DNA of 64,000 nt from Flavobacterium tyrosinilyticum (GCF_023656565.1 NZ_JAMOKG010000002.1:1308030-1372029); one strand, 5' to 3'; shown: positions 43,835 through 53,350, numbered from the stretch's first letter. A program made the numbers and translations. Notes: generated from the sequence alone by a model not told the origin.

Positions 43835-44668
43835 TTATTTTTGTTGTTTCTTCATTTCTTTTTCAATCATATCATAGAATTGATCGATTTTTGGCATAAC
43901 AACAATACGAGTTCTTCTGTTACGAGCTTTGTTCTCAGCAGAATCGTTTGCAACTAATGGTACATAAGAACTTCTACCTGCAGCAATTAATTTAGCTGGG
44001 TTAACACCAAGATCGTTTGTTAATACACGTACAATTGAAGTAGAACGTTTAACACTTAAATCCCAGTTGTCTAAGATAATTCCGTTGCTTTTGTAAGGAA
44101 CGTCATCAGTGTGTCCTTCAACCATACATTCGAAATCTGGTTTGTCGTTTACAACTTTAGCAACTTTTGCTAAAACAGATTTAGCTTTATCACTTACGTC
44201 GTAGCTTCCGCTTTTAAATAATAATTTATCAGCAATAGAGATAAATACAACTCCTTTTTCAACATTAATTTCGATGTCTGGATCATTGATTCCAACAGCA
44301 CCTTTCAAGCTTGTAACTAATGCTAAAGTAACACTGTCTTTTTTAGTTAAAGCGTCTTGAAGTCTAGAGATTTTCAAATCTTTTTCTTTTAAACTTTCAA
44401 GAGATTTTTCAAGATTTTCAGCACCTTTAGTAGTTAAGATAGTTAAATCTTTAGAGCTGTTGATTAAATCTTGATTATGTTGTTTGTAGCTTTCAGCTGT
44501 AGCAGCTAATCCAGCTTTTTCTTCTAAGCACGTGTTTAATTTTACAGTACAAGAGTTTAACAAATCTTGAGTCTCTTTGTTTTTAGCTTCTAACTCTGCA
44601 TATTTCTTTTTAGAAACACAAGATGTTAGGGCCATTAATACTGATAGTGCGATAACTATTTTTCTCAT
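43835..44668 (-). CDS. OmpA-family lipoprotein
   Basis: 277 residues. Lipoprotein signal MRKIVIALSVLMALTSC with Cys17. A long coiled coil (about 25-110; YAELEAKNKETQDLLNSC, SLESLKEKDLKISRLQDALTKKD) comes before an OmpA C-terminal peptidoglycan-binding domain: GHTDDVPYKSNGIILDNWDLSVKRS and SVxR-like NKARNRRTRIVV. It anchors outer membrane to cell wall. The GT2 gene lies 32 bp upstream on the same strand. Confidence 0.93.
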   Translation of the reverse strand: MRKIVIALSVLMALTSCVSKKKYAELEAKNKETQDLLNSCTVKLNTCLEEKAGLAATAESYKQHNQDLINSSKDLTILTTKGAENLEKSLESLKEKDLKISRLQDALTKKDSVTLALVTSLKGAVGINDPDIEINVEKGVVFISIADKLLFKSGSYDVSDKAKSVLAKVAKVVNDKPDFECMVEGHTDDVPYKSNGIILDNWDLSVKRSTSIVRVLTNDLGVNPAKLIAAGRSSYVPLVANDSAENKARNRRTRIVVMPKIDQFYDMIEKEMKKQQK

Positions 44669-44700
44669 AAATTTAATTTTAATTAGACTTGATTACAAAT

Positions 44701-45720
44701 TTAGTTTTTAATATTTTGAATACTGTTAAAGATTTCTTTAAATAAGGTCAATTTCTTGATATAATAAAGGAAAACGATGCTTTTCACCGAATAGTATTGC
44801 TGTATTTGAAAATCTTTTCGTTTTTTAAGATATTTTAAAGATAAGCAATAAAAAGAAAAATGGGCCTTTAAAATGGCAAAAGTGTGCCCAAATTTGCCTT
44901 GTGTAAGAAAACGGATACCGGCAATGCCATCTAATACCATGCGGAAAAAAATCACAAAAAATAATCCTTTTGAAGGCAGATTTTTAACCAACATTAGTAA
45001 TGAATTTCTAAAATTCAAATACGTTTTTTTAGGATTTCCTTGTTGTAAAGTTGCGCCGCCAACATGATAAACAACAGATTGGTAATTGTATTTTATAATA
45101 TGTCCTTCATTTGCAGCTCGCCAGCATAAATCAATTTCTTCTTGATGTGCGAAGAAGCTTTCATCAAAACCTCCCAATTCATGAAAAACGTTTTTTCTAA
45201 TAAAAAAACAAGCGCCTGAAGCCCAGAACAATTCTATATTATCATTGTATTGCCCATTGTCTTTTTCAATTGTATCGAATATTCTTCCTCTGCAAAAAGG
45301 AAATCCGTATTTATCGATAAAACCACCGGCAGCACCTGCATATTCAAAATATTCCTTGTTTTTGAAATCAAGAATTTTAGGCTGAATAATAGCAGTTTGA
45401 TTTTCTTTTTCGAAAGTGTCTAGAATGGGTTGAAGCCAATTTTCGGTGACTTCAATATCTGAATTTACTAATGCGTATATTTCAGCATCAATATGTTTTA
45501 AGGCGTCATTATAACCTTTTGCAAAACCATAATTGCCTGAGTTTTTTACAATTTTTACGGTTGGAAAATGTTCTGTAACATACGCAACAGAATTGTCCGT
45601 AGAATCATTGTCAGCAACGTAAATTGCTGCTCCTTCTGAAAACCGAATAACAGAGGGTAAAAACTGCTCCAGCAATTTTACTCCGTTCCAATTTAAAATT
45701 ACAACTGCTATTTTATCCAA
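44701..45720 (-). CDS. Glycosyltransferase family 2 protein
   Basis: 339 residues. GT-A fold: VVILNWNGVKLL at 5-16, YVADNDSTDNS (nucleotide-sugar binding) and LVNSDIEVTENWL, the DxD-equivalent. WASGACFFIRKNVFHELGGFDESFFAHQEEIDLCWRA is the acceptor/catalytic block typical of rhamnosyltransferase-like GT2 enzymes. The C-terminal 80 residues hold weakly hydrophobic helices. It likely builds a surface polysaccharide. It is upstream of the OmpA gene and 24 bp after the HsdR-like gene. Confidence 0.92.
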   Translation of the reverse strand: MDKIAVVILNWNGVKLLEQFLPSVIRFSEGAAIYVADNDSTDNSVAYVTEHFPTVKIVKNSGNYGFAKGYNDALKHIDAEIYALVNSDIEVTENWLQPILDTFEKENQTAIIQPKILDFKNKEYFEYAGAAGGFIDKYGFPFCRGRIFDTIEKDNGQYNDNIELFWASGACFFIRKNVFHELGGFDESFFAHQEEIDLCWRAANEGHIIKYNYQSVVYHVGGATLQQGNPKKTYLNFRNSLLMLVKNLPSKGLFFVIFFRMVLDGIAGIRFLTQGKFGHTFAILKAHFSFYCLSLKYLKKRKDFQIQQYYSVKSIVFLYYIKKLTLFKEIFNSIQNIKN

Positions 45721-45744
45721 AAGTACTTAGTTCTTTATTATTTG

Positions 45745-46197
45745 TTAGTGGTTTTCTTTATAGTCAGGCAGATTTTTTAAAAACTCATATTTCTCGTTTT
45801 CAAAATCCATTTGACAATAAAAATGGTTCAGTCCGTTGGTCACATTCAAAAACCGTGCCTGCATTGTCATATTGTAACGTGCAATTTGATCAAAAGTTGC
45901 CTGAGAGATTTTAACTTCTGGCGCTTTGCACTCTACTAATATGTGTATAGAACCATCTGGGTTAAATACAACAACGTCGTATCGTTTTCGTAATCCGTTG
46001 ACGGTTAAAACTTTCTCGACATTAATAAGTGATTTGGGATATTTTTTTTCATGCATTAAAAAATGAACTACGTGTTGGCGAACCCATTCTTCTGGCGTAA
46101 GAATTATAAATTTTTTCCTGATTTCATCAAAAATAGACACTTTATTTTCGCTATTTTTGAATCGGAAAGTATAAGCTGGGAAATTAAGTTTAAGCAT
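45745..46197 (-). CDS. HsdR N-terminal-like nuclease-domain protein
   Basis: 150 residues from the ATG at 46197. The longer frame to 46230 would run into the palindrome upstream. VLTVNGLRKRYDVVVFNPDGSIHILVECKAP is a PD-(D/E)xK core: Asp in RYDVVVF, then ExK in VECKAP. The domain is the type I restriction HsdR_N-like fold of stand-alone Bacteroidota proteins. No methyltransferase or specificity subunit is near, so this is not a restriction system. It probably acts as a housekeeping nuclease; the substrate is unknown. Confidence 0.85.
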   Translation of the reverse strand: MLKLNFPAYTFRFKNSENKVSIFDEIRKKFIILTPEEWVRQHVVHFLMHEKKYPKSLINVEKVLTVNGLRKRYDVVVFNPDGSIHILVECKAPEVKISQATFDQIARYNMTMQARFLNVTNGLNHFYCQMDFENEKYEFLKNLPDYKENH

Positions 46198-46216
46198 AAA
46201 GCAAAAATATAAAATA

Positions 46217-46273
46217 GTTTCAGGTTTCAAATTTAAAGTTTCAAGTTTTGAAACAGAATTTGAAACCTGAAAC
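46217..46273. repeat. Phrase palindrome between divergent genes
   Basis: GTTTCAGGTTTCAAAT (46217-46232) pairs perfectly with ATTTGAAACCTGAAAC (46258-46273). The inner part has TTTAAAG and TTTCAAG. The same GTTTCAGG phrase is used at 42.9, 16.8 and 11.9 kb. Here it sits in a divergent gap, where a terminator has no obvious use. Confidence 0.85.
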
Positions 46274-46290
46274 TTGAAACAAAAGATTGA

Positions 46291-47295
46291 ATGGACGAAG
46301 TAGTAAAAATTGTTAATGAAATTAAAGCCGGAGATATTAAACCGATTTATTTTTTAATGGGTGAAGAACCTTATTATATAGATAAATTGTCTGAATATAT
46401 TGAACAGAATGTATTAGCTGAAGAAGAAAAAGGTTTTAATCAGACAGTTTTGTATGGAAGAGATGTATCAATTGATGATATTGTTTCAACGGCCAAACGC
46501 TATCCTATGATGTCTGAACGTCAGGTTGTTATCGTAAAAGAAGCACAGGATTTATCCAGAACAATTGATAAAATAGAGTCTTATGTAGAAAATCCAATGC
46601 AAACAACTGTTTTAGTTTTTTGCTATAAATATAAAACACTCGATAAACGTAAAAAAGTTACTAAGCTATTAGGGCAAAAAGGCGTTGTTTATGAAAGTAA
46701 AAAATTATACGAAAATCAAGTAGGAGACTGGATTAAACGCGTTTTGGCTGGAAAAAAATATACAATTGATCCGAAAGCCAATGCCATGCTGGTTGAATTT
46801 TTAGGTACAGATTTGAGTAAAATCAACAATGAGCTAGAAAAGCTACAGATTATTTTGCCACAAGGAACGATGATTACTGCAGAGCATATCGAAGAGAATA
46901 TTGGTTTTAGCAAAGATTATAATGTATTTGAGCTTAGAAAAGCAATCGGAGAACGCAATCAATTGAAAGCTTATAAGATAGCAGAGAATTTTGCTCATAA
47001 CCCTAAAGAATATCCTTTAGTTATGACTACTGGGTTGGTATTTGGGTTCTTTGTCCAGCTTTTAAAATACCACGGATTAAAAGATAAAAACCCTAAAAAT
47101 GTCGCTTCAGCACTTGGAGTTAATCCGTATTTCTTAAAAGAGTATGATTTAGCAGTAAAAAACTATCCAATGAGAAAAGTAAGTCAAATTGTTGGAGCCT
47201 TACGCGATATTGATGTTAAAAGTAAAGGTGTGGGAGCCAATGCTTTACCGCAATCGGATTTACTAAAAGAAATGCTGTACAAAATATTTAATTAA
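46291..47295 (+). CDS. holA: DNA polymerase III delta subunit
   Basis: 334 residues. HolA opens the sliding clamp as part of the clamp loader. The features are YFLMGEEPYYIDKLSEYI at about 20-37, VIVKEAQDL, the AAA+ lid segment LGTDLSKINNELEKL, and a C-terminal collar domain with VSQIVGALRDIDVKSKG. Walker motifs are degenerate, as is normal for delta. The start ATG follows the palindrome by 17 bases. Confidence 0.93.
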   Translation: MDEVVKIVNEIKAGDIKPIYFLMGEEPYYIDKLSEYIEQNVLAEEEKGFNQTVLYGRDVSIDDIVSTAKRYPMMSERQVVIVKEAQDLSRTIDKIESYVENPMQTTVLVFCYKYKTLDKRKKVTKLLGQKGVVYESKKLYENQVGDWIKRVLAGKKYTIDPKANAMLVEFLGTDLSKINNELEKLQIILPQGTMITAEHIEENIGFSKDYNVFELRKAIGERNQLKAYKIAENFAHNPKEYPLVMTTGLVFGFFVQLLKYHGLKDKNPKNVASALGVNPYFLKEYDLAVKNYPMRKVSQIVGALRDIDVKSKGVGANALPQSDLLKEMLYKIFN

Positions 47296-47359
47296 GCCAT
47301 CAAAATTCACGATATTTGCGTTTCTAAAAATTTTACTACTTAAAAATAATTACACAATT

Positions 47360-47542
47360 ATGGGAATGAATAAAAATACCGTTTTAGGATGGGCTACTTT
47401 TATAATGGTACTTATGGGATTGTTGCTTATAGCTCTAGGAGTCTTTAGATACAGTGATGTCTCAGGGTGGGGATTTGCTGCTGTTGGAGTTGGTTTTTTT
47501 GCTAATGCTTGGGTATTCAATGCTTTGAAAGGCAGAGTTTAG
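47360..47542 (+). CDS. CAL67264-type small membrane protein
   Basis: 60 residues with two membrane helices (ATFIMVLMGLLLIALGVFRY and WGFAAVGVGFFANAWVFNAL) joined by SDVSGW. I recognise it as the small CAL67264-like family of Flavobacteriia, commonly placed just before ettA as here. Function unknown. The 50-bp gap to ettA is A-rich with no terminator, so they may be cotranscribed. Confidence 0.85.
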   Translation: MGMNKNTVLGWATFIMVLMGLLLIALGVFRYSDVSGWGFAAVGVGFFANAWVFNALKGRV

Positions 47543-47592
47543 AATTTTGAGATTTAAAAAAAAGTAAATAATTATAATAAAAAAAATAAAAA

Positions 47593-49284
47593 ATGTCAGA
47601 CGATAAGAAAGTAATTTTCTCAATGCAGAAATTGAGCAAAACCTATCAGGGAGCAGACAAACCGGTTCTTAAGAATATTTATCTTAGTTTCTTTTATGGT
47701 GCTAAGATTGGTATTTTGGGACTTAACGGTTCTGGAAAATCTTCTCTTTTAAAGATTATTGCTGGAGTTGACAAAAACTACCAAGGAGATGTAGTTTTTC
47801 AACCTGGATATACAGTTGGATATTTAGAGCAAGAACCAATTCTTGATGATTCTAAGACAGTTATCGAAATTGTACGTGAAGGAGCTGCAGAAACAATGGC
47901 AGTTTTAGAGGAGTACAACCAAATCAATGACTTATTTGGTCTTCCAGAATACTACGAAGATCAGGATAAAATGGATAAATTGATGGACCGTCAAGCGGCA
48001 TTACAAGACAAAATTGATGCTCTTGGTGCTTGGGAAATCGATACAAAATTAGAAATCGCAATGGATGCGTTGCGTACTCCAGAAGGAGATACTCCAATTA
48101 AAAACCTATCAGGAGGAGAGCGTCGTCGTGTAGCTTTATGCCGTTTGTTATTGCAGCAACCAGATGTATTGTTATTAGATGAGCCAACTAACCACCTTGA
48201 TGCTGAGTCAGTTCTATGGTTGGAGCAGCATTTAGCGCAATATTCAGGAACTGTAATTGCAGTAACGCACGACCGTTATTTCTTGGATAATGTTGCTGGA
48301 TGGATTCTAGAGTTAGATAGAGGAGAAGGTATTCCATGGAAAGGAAATTATTCTTCTTGGTTGGATCAAAAATCAAACCGTTTGGCTCAAGAGGAAAAAG
48401 TGGCTTCTAAACGTAGAAAAACTTTAGAGCGTGAGTTGGAGTGGGTTCGTCAAGGAGCTAAAGGTCGTCAGACTAAGCAAAAAGCGCGTTTACAGAACTA
48501 CGACAAATTATTAAATGAAGATCAAAAACAACTAGACGAAAAATTAGAGATCTATATCCCGAATGGCCCTCGTTTAGGAACAAATGTTATTGAGGCTAAA
48601 AATGTTGCGAAAGCTTTTGGTGATAAATTATTATATGATAATTTGAACTTTACTTTGCCACAAGCTGGTATTGTTGGAATTATCGGACCAAACGGTGCTG
48701 GTAAATCGACTATTTTCAAAATGATTATGGGCGAACAAGCTACTGATAGCGGAGAATTTTCTGTTGGAGACACAGTAAAAATTGCTTACGTAGATCAGTC
48801 GCACTCTAATATTGATCCAAACAAATCTATTTGGGAAAACTTTGCTGATGGTCAGGAATTGATTATGATGGGAGGAAAGCAAGTGAACTCAAGAGCTTAT
48901 TTATCACGTTTTAACTTTGGTGGTGGCGAGCAAAACAAAAAAGTTTCCATGCTTTCTGGTGGTGAGCGTAACCGTTTGCACTTAGCAATGACTTTGAAGG
49001 AAGAAGGAAACGTGCTTTTACTGGATGAGCCAACGAATGACCTTGACGTAAATACTCTTCGTGCACTTGAAGAAGGTTTAGAAAATTTTGCAGGTTGTGC
49101 TGTAATTATTTCTCACGACAGATGGTTCTTAGATAGAATTTGTACTCACATCTTAGCTTTCGAAGGAGATTCTGAAGTTTATTTCTTCGAAGGAAGTTTC
49201 TCAGATTATGAAGAAAACAAAAAGAAACGTCTTGGCGGTGATTTAACTCCAAAACGTTTGAAATACAGAAAATTGATCAGATAA
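47593..49284 (+). CDS. ettA: Energy-dependent translational throttle protein EttA (ABC-F)
   Basis: 563 residues with two ABC ATPase domains and no membrane part. Domain 1: Walker A GLNGSGKSSLLK at 43-54, signature LSGGERRRVALC and LLLDEPTNHLDAES. The linker (RQGAKGRQTKQKARLQNYDKL) is the basic P-site-tRNA-interaction helix pair. Domain 2: GPNGAGKSTIFK, LSGGERNRLHL, LLLDEPTNDLD. EttA binds the ribosomal E site and gates elongation according to ADP/ATP ratio. A strong terminator follows. Confidence 0.96.
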   Translation: MSDDKKVIFSMQKLSKTYQGADKPVLKNIYLSFFYGAKIGILGLNGSGKSSLLKIIAGVDKNYQGDVVFQPGYTVGYLEQEPILDDSKTVIEIVREGAAETMAVLEEYNQINDLFGLPEYYEDQDKMDKLMDRQAALQDKIDALGAWEIDTKLEIAMDALRTPEGDTPIKNLSGGERRRVALCRLLLQQPDVLLLDEPTNHLDAESVLWLEQHLAQYSGTVIAVTHDRYFLDNVAGWILELDRGEGIPWKGNYSSWLDQKSNRLAQEEKVASKRRKTLERELEWVRQGAKGRQTKQKARLQNYDKLLNEDQKQLDEKLEIYIPNGPRLGTNVIEAKNVAKAFGDKLLYDNLNFTLPQAGIVGIIGPNGAGKSTIFKMIMGEQATDSGEFSVGDTVKIAYVDQSHSNIDPNKSIWENFADGQELIMMGGKQVNSRAYLSRFNFGGGEQNKKVSMLSGGERNRLHLAMTLKEEGNVLLLDEPTNDLDVNTLRALEEGLENFAGCAVIISHDRWFLDRICTHILAFEGDSEVYFFEGSFSDYEENKKKRLGGDLTPKRLKYRKLIR

Positions 49285-49305
49285 TTTTTTGATAATTTTC
49301 AAATA

Positions 49306-49350
49306 AAAAAATCCCAAATTCCAAATTTACCGGAGTTTGGGATTTTTATA
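49306..49350. terminator. Bidirectional terminator after ettA
   Basis: AAAAATCCCAAA (49307-49318) pairs with TTTGGGATTTTT (49335-49346) around a loop of about 16 nt. A-run before and T-rich after. Confidence 0.8.
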
Positions 49351-49373
49351 TTTTATAGGTTTTTACGTTGAGT

Positions 49374-49475
49374 TTGTCATTTCGACGAAGGAGAAATCTT
49401 CGCAAGTAACTCCGCAACGAGAATCCAATCTTTGTCGAATTTCTCACGAAGATTTCTCCTTCGTCGAAATGACAA
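49374..49475. repeat. 29-bp inverted repeat (GTCATTTCGACGAAGG family)
   Basis: TTGTCATTTCGACGAAGG...(49374-49402) is perfectly complementary to 49447-49475. The 44-nt centre carries GCAACGAGAATCC and TTTGTCGAATTTCTCA, partly resembling the arms. I recognise this phrase from many flavobacterial gaps. It lies between the convergent ettA and DCC genes. Confidence 0.85.
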
Positions 49476-49532
49476 TATTGCGTTCACTGAAGTTTTGCTT
49501 TTTGGAATTTGGAATCTTTACATTGGAATTTT

Positions 49533-49946
49533 CTACAAAAACTTAGATTTCAACTCTGGAGTCGGAATCATACAGCTTTCTTTCTTGCCATACCAATTGT
49601 ATCTTTTTTTTGCAACGTAATCGTAAATTCTGTCGCTGATAAAAATGGGAACAATTCTAAAGACAGGAGTCAACTTCCATAGGCCTCCAAAATTTTTAGC
49701 TATTTCAATTACTGCAGAAGACTTGTAAAAATACGCTGTTTTTGGATCGTACAAAATAATACTATCCATTTTAGAAAAACTGATTCCTAGATACTTGCAG
49801 ATTGAAATACCCAATTCTGATTGCAATGCAACAAATCTGAAAATGTCTTTTTTGTCATGGTTTATAATGTATTGCACAGCAGAACTGCACAGATTGCAAA
49901 CTCCGTCAAAAAGAACTATTTTTTTATTTTCTGGAAGGCTTTCCAT
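49533..49946 (-). CDS. DCC-family thiol-disulfide oxidoreductase
   Basis: 137 residues. The DCC motif is DGVCNLCSSAVQY at about 14-26, a DxxCxxC thioredoxin-like active site. RFVALQSELG, SIILYDPKTAYFYKSSAVIEIA, and the C-terminal RYNWYGKKESCMIPT all fit the family. It probably reduces or isomerises disulfides in the cytoplasm; substrates are unknown. A gap of 284 bp, AT-rich with nothing recognised, separates it from mutS2. Confidence 0.9.
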   Translation of the reverse strand: MESLPENKKIVLFDGVCNLCSSAVQYIINHDKKDIFRFVALQSELGISICKYLGISFSKMDSIILYDPKTAYFYKSSAVIEIAKNFGGLWKLTPVFRIVPIFISDRIYDYVAKKRYNWYGKKESCMIPTPELKSKFL

Positions 49947-50230
49947 TTTATTATGTTTATTTCAAATTTTACATTTCATGTTTAGATATATATGAAAGTG
50001 AACTTGGATTAATTAAATTAGTTACTTATCTATTTTGTTTATTGAATTGTTGTTTTTAATAAATTTTACAAATCAAAAACGGCTTTAATAAATCCTTTAA
50101 AATGAATTTTAAAAAATAAAGTATCTATTTTATCGTATTTTAAAAAAACGTTTCTTAAATCGTTTTATTTTGATTTTGTAGTTTTTTAGCCGTTTTTAAA
50201 GACGAAAAACTGCCGCCGAGACTGAAATTT

Positions 50231-52396
50231 TTACTTTTTAACCGCTTCTACCAATTCCAACTCATCTAAACTTACTTTCGAAGTGAAAATTCCGTAATTA
50301 ACCGTTGCTTTATTTTTTTCGATTAAATCAATGCTTCCAACAGATCTTCCGTCTAGCATTCTTACTCTATCGCCAACTTTCAAAATTGGTTTTGGTTTTT
50401 CAATAACGGGTTTAAGTTTCTTCTCTTTTTTCTCTTTTCGAATTTCCTCAACTTTTACCTGTACTTCAGCAATAATTTCTTTTTGTTTTTCAACTTTTGC
50501 TTTTACTTCTTTCGGAGTTGCTTTTTTACGTTTAGAATTTTCGATCTCAACAATTTTCAAAAATTCACCAATCAGTTCTTTTTTGTTTTTGTTGTTGAAA
50601 TACTTCTCAGCAATATCATCAATTTTTTGTCCGATGTAAATTATCTTTTGGTTGCTGTCATATAATTCCTGATAGCTTTCTAATTTTTGCTGGATTCTCG
50701 TATTGATGTTTTCCATCTTTTTGCTTTCTTCTCGAGCACGAGTTTCTTCTTCTTTTAAATTCAAAGAAGTTTTTTCCAACTTCGAACGCTCTTTCTGTAG
50801 AGTCGCAATTGTTTTATCAAAACGAACTTTTCCGACTTCAATTTTCTTTTTTGCACGATTGATCAATCCAAACGGAATTCCATTTTTTTGAGCAACTTCA
50901 AATGTAAACGAACTTCCTGCCTGACCCAAAGCTAATTTATACATTGGTTCAAGAGATTTTTCGTCAAACATCATATTTGCATTTGTAGCATATGGCAGCT
51001 CGTTTGCCAAAATTTTTAAATTGGAATAATGCGTTGTAATAATTCCAAATGCTTCACGATGATAAAATTCTTCTAGGAAAATTTCAGCCAAAGCACCACC
51101 CAATTCAGGATCAGAACCTGTACCGAATTCATCAATTAAAAACATGGTTTTGCTATTACATTTCTTTAAAAAGTAATTCATGTTTTTTAATCGGTAGCTA
51201 TAAGTACTTAGATGATTTTCAATAGATTGATTGTCTCCAATATCGGTTAAGATTCTATCAAATAAGAAAGTTTCGCTTCTTTCGTGAACCGGAATCAAAA
51301 TTCCAGATTGTAGCATTAATTGCAATAAACCAACTGTTTTTAAGGAAATGGTTTTTCCTCCAGCATTTGGTCCCGAAATTACAATAATTCTATTTTCTTG
51401 TTTTAACTCGATTGTCTGCGGATGCGTAACTTCTTTTTTCTGCTTATTGTTGAGATACAAAATCGGATGATACGCTTCTCTAAAGAATAATCTTCTCTCT
51501 TCTGTAATTGTTGGTAAGATTCCGTTTATTCGATTTGCATATTTTGCCTTTCCTGCAACTACATCAATGTCGCTCAAAAAGTCTTGATATTCTACTAATA
51601 AAGGAAGATAAGGACGAATTACGTTTGATAAATTCTTTAAAATTCTTGTAATTTCTTCTTTCTCTTCGTATTCTAAGTTGGCTAATTCGCGAGAATATTT
51701 CAAAGTAGCTTCAGGTTCGATATAGGCAATGCTTCCGGTCTTGGAACTCCCTAAAATTGAACCTTTTACTTTACGACGATACATAGCTAAAACCGCTAAA
51801 ACTCTACGATTTTGCACAAAACTTTCTTTAATATCGTCTAGATAACCCAAGCCGTTGTACTGCGTTAAAGCTACACCAAAACTTTGATTCACTTTTCCGC
51901 GAACCAGGTTCATATTTTGTCTAATCCCAGCCAAAGCAGGAGAAGCATTGTCTTTTATTTCGCCATACTTATCTACAATTGCATCAATTGCAGTAATAAT
52001 GTCTTTGGTTAATTCTACTCTTGAAGCTCTAGCATTTAAATTGGGATAATAGTCATCGAATTTTTTCAAGAAATTCAATAAGACATTTGTTGTTGCAGAA
52101 AGATTTGAGATTTTTCTAAAACTTCCTACTTCAAGAAAGCTATCCTCAATTGCTAAGAATTTAATTTCGTGCGTGATAGCGTCAAATCCGTGATTCGGAA
52201 TTGCGTTATTATTTTGAAAAGAAGATACATACTCTGATGTTTGCATCAGCGATTGCATTAATTCTTCTTTATCTCTAAATGGTTTTATTTGTAAAGCCTT
52301 TTCTTTTCCAATATCGGTGTTGCAACCATCTGAGATGGTTTCCAAAACAGTTGGAAATTGTAAGTCTTGTAATGTTTTTTCTGTAATACTGATCAT
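50231..52396 (-). CDS. mutS2: MutS2-type ATPase lacking the Smr nuclease domain
   Basis: 721 residues. The clamp and lever region (about 30-300) is followed by the MutS ATPase: VISGPNAGGKTISLKTVG near 340, LIDEFGTGSDPELGGALAE, and ITTHYSNLK. A long coiled coil (EKTSLNLKEEETRAREESKKMENI and on to about 650) ends in a KOW/SH3-like strand pair (VGDRVRMLDGRSVGSIDLIEK). The C-terminal Smr endonuclease typical of MutS2 is missing. MutS2 acts on collided ribosomes or suppresses recombination. A TACTTTTG box (52421-52428, minus) is a likely -7 element. Confidence 0.93.
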   Translation of the reverse strand: MISITEKTLQDLQFPTVLETISDGCNTDIGKEKALQIKPFRDKEELMQSLMQTSEYVSSFQNNNAIPNHGFDAITHEIKFLAIEDSFLEVGSFRKISNLSATTNVLLNFLKKFDDYYPNLNARASRVELTKDIITAIDAIVDKYGEIKDNASPALAGIRQNMNLVRGKVNQSFGVALTQYNGLGYLDDIKESFVQNRRVLAVLAMYRRKVKGSILGSSKTGSIAYIEPEATLKYSRELANLEYEEKEEITRILKNLSNVIRPYLPLLVEYQDFLSDIDVVAGKAKYANRINGILPTITEERRLFFREAYHPILYLNNKQKKEVTHPQTIELKQENRIIVISGPNAGGKTISLKTVGLLQLMLQSGILIPVHERSETFLFDRILTDIGDNQSIENHLSTYSYRLKNMNYFLKKCNSKTMFLIDEFGTGSDPELGGALAEIFLEEFYHREAFGIITTHYSNLKILANELPYATNANMMFDEKSLEPMYKLALGQAGSSFTFEVAQKNGIPFGLINRAKKKIEVGKVRFDKTIATLQKERSKLEKTSLNLKEEETRAREESKKMENINTRIQQKLESYQELYDSNQKIIYIGQKIDDIAEKYFNNKNKKELIGEFLKIVEIENSKRKKATPKEVKAKVEKQKEIIAEVQVKVEEIRKEKKEKKLKPVIEKPKPILKVGDRVRMLDGRSVGSIDLIEKNKATVNYGIFTSKVSLDELELVEAVKK

Positions 52397-52420
52397 TTAA
52401 TTTCTTTATGAAAGTAGAGG

Positions 52421-52428
52421 CAAAAGTA
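52421..52428 (-). promoter_or_regulatory. Possible -7 box of mutS2
   Basis: TACTTTTG on the minus strand fits TAnnTTTG, 25 bases before the start codon. No clear TTG at ideal spacing. Confidence 0.4.
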
Positions 52429-52579
52429 CGAAAACAATAATGAATTGTGAATTATGAATTATGTTTTATAAGTTTTTTTCTTTGCTGTGATTTTAAGTTT
52501 TGACTTTTGATTTTGATATTTTTCTTTTTAGTAAATATGATTTTAAGTAATTATTTCTGAAATTCGCATAAAAAAAATT

Positions 52580-53245
52580 ATGGACGTAAAAATGCATTCT
52601 TCTTGGAAACCAGTTTTGAATGAAGAATTCGAAAAACCATATTTCAACGATTTAATTGAATTTGTAAAATCTGAATACACAACAAAAGTTTGTTATCCAA
52701 AAGGGAATCAGATTTTTTCAGCTTTTGATCATTGCCATTTTGATGAAGTAAAAGTGGTTATTATTGGACAAGACCCTTATCATGGGCCAAATCAAGCAAA
52801 TGGTTTGTGTTTTTCTGTAAATGACGGAATTCCTTTTCCGCCATCACTTCAAAATATATTCAAAGAAATTCAAGATGATTTCAATATACCAATGCCTAAC
52901 ACAGGTAATTTGGAACGTTGGGCAGATCAAGGTGTTTTTCTTTTAAACGCAACTTTAACGGTAAGGCAATCTGAAGCAGGAAGCCACCAAGGAAAAGGTT
53001 GGGAAAAATTTACAGATGCCGTGATCAGGCAGATTTCTGCTGAAAAAGAAAATGTTGTTTTCTTGCTTTGGGGAGGTTTCGCTCAAAAGAAAGCCGCTTT
53101 GATTGATGCTTCAAAACATCATATTCTAAAATCGGGACATCCTTCGCCATTAAGTGCAAACAGAGGATTTTGGTTTGGAAATAAACATTTTAGCCAAACA
53201 AATGAATTTTTGAAATCTAAAGGATTTAAGGAAATTGAGTGGTGA
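52580..53245 (+). CDS. ung: Uracil-DNA glycosylase, family 1
   Basis: 221 residues, normal size. It removes uracil from DNA in base-excision repair. The water-activating loop GQDPYH is at 63-68 (Asp65), the uracil pocket includes GLCFSV, and the minor-groove intercalation loop HPSPLSANRGF begins at His187. A short phrase tract (GTGACAAAG, GGGGCAAAG) follows the stop, then a terminator. Confidence 0.97.
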   Translation: MDVKMHSSWKPVLNEEFEKPYFNDLIEFVKSEYTTKVCYPKGNQIFSAFDHCHFDEVKVVIIGQDPYHGPNQANGLCFSVNDGIPFPPSLQNIFKEIQDDFNIPMPNTGNLERWADQGVFLLNATLTVRQSEAGSHQGKGWEKFTDAVIRQISAEKENVVFLLWGGFAQKKAALIDASKHHILKSGHPSPLSANRGFWFGNKHFSQTNEFLKSKGFKEIEW

Positions 53246-53261
53246 TTTTTTTTAAAGTGAC

Positions 53262-53302
53262 AAAGTCTCAGAGTGACAAAGGGGCAAAGGGGCAAAAGGG
53301 AA
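53262..53302. repeat. GACAAAG/GGGCAAAG phrase tract
   Basis: AGTGACAAAG, TCTCAGAGTGACAAAG, GGGCAAAG and GGGCAAAAGGG follow each other after ung. It is another iterated-phrase sequence, without a complementary arm here. Confidence 0.6.
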
Positions 53303-53350
53303 AAACTTTAGATATTTTTGACTTTAGATAAATATTTTTTTTATAAAAGA

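Noticed and set aside
45745..46197. HsdR-like domain as part of a type I restriction system
   Set aside because: It is a 150-residue stand-alone nuclease domain with no motor, HsdM or HsdS gene.
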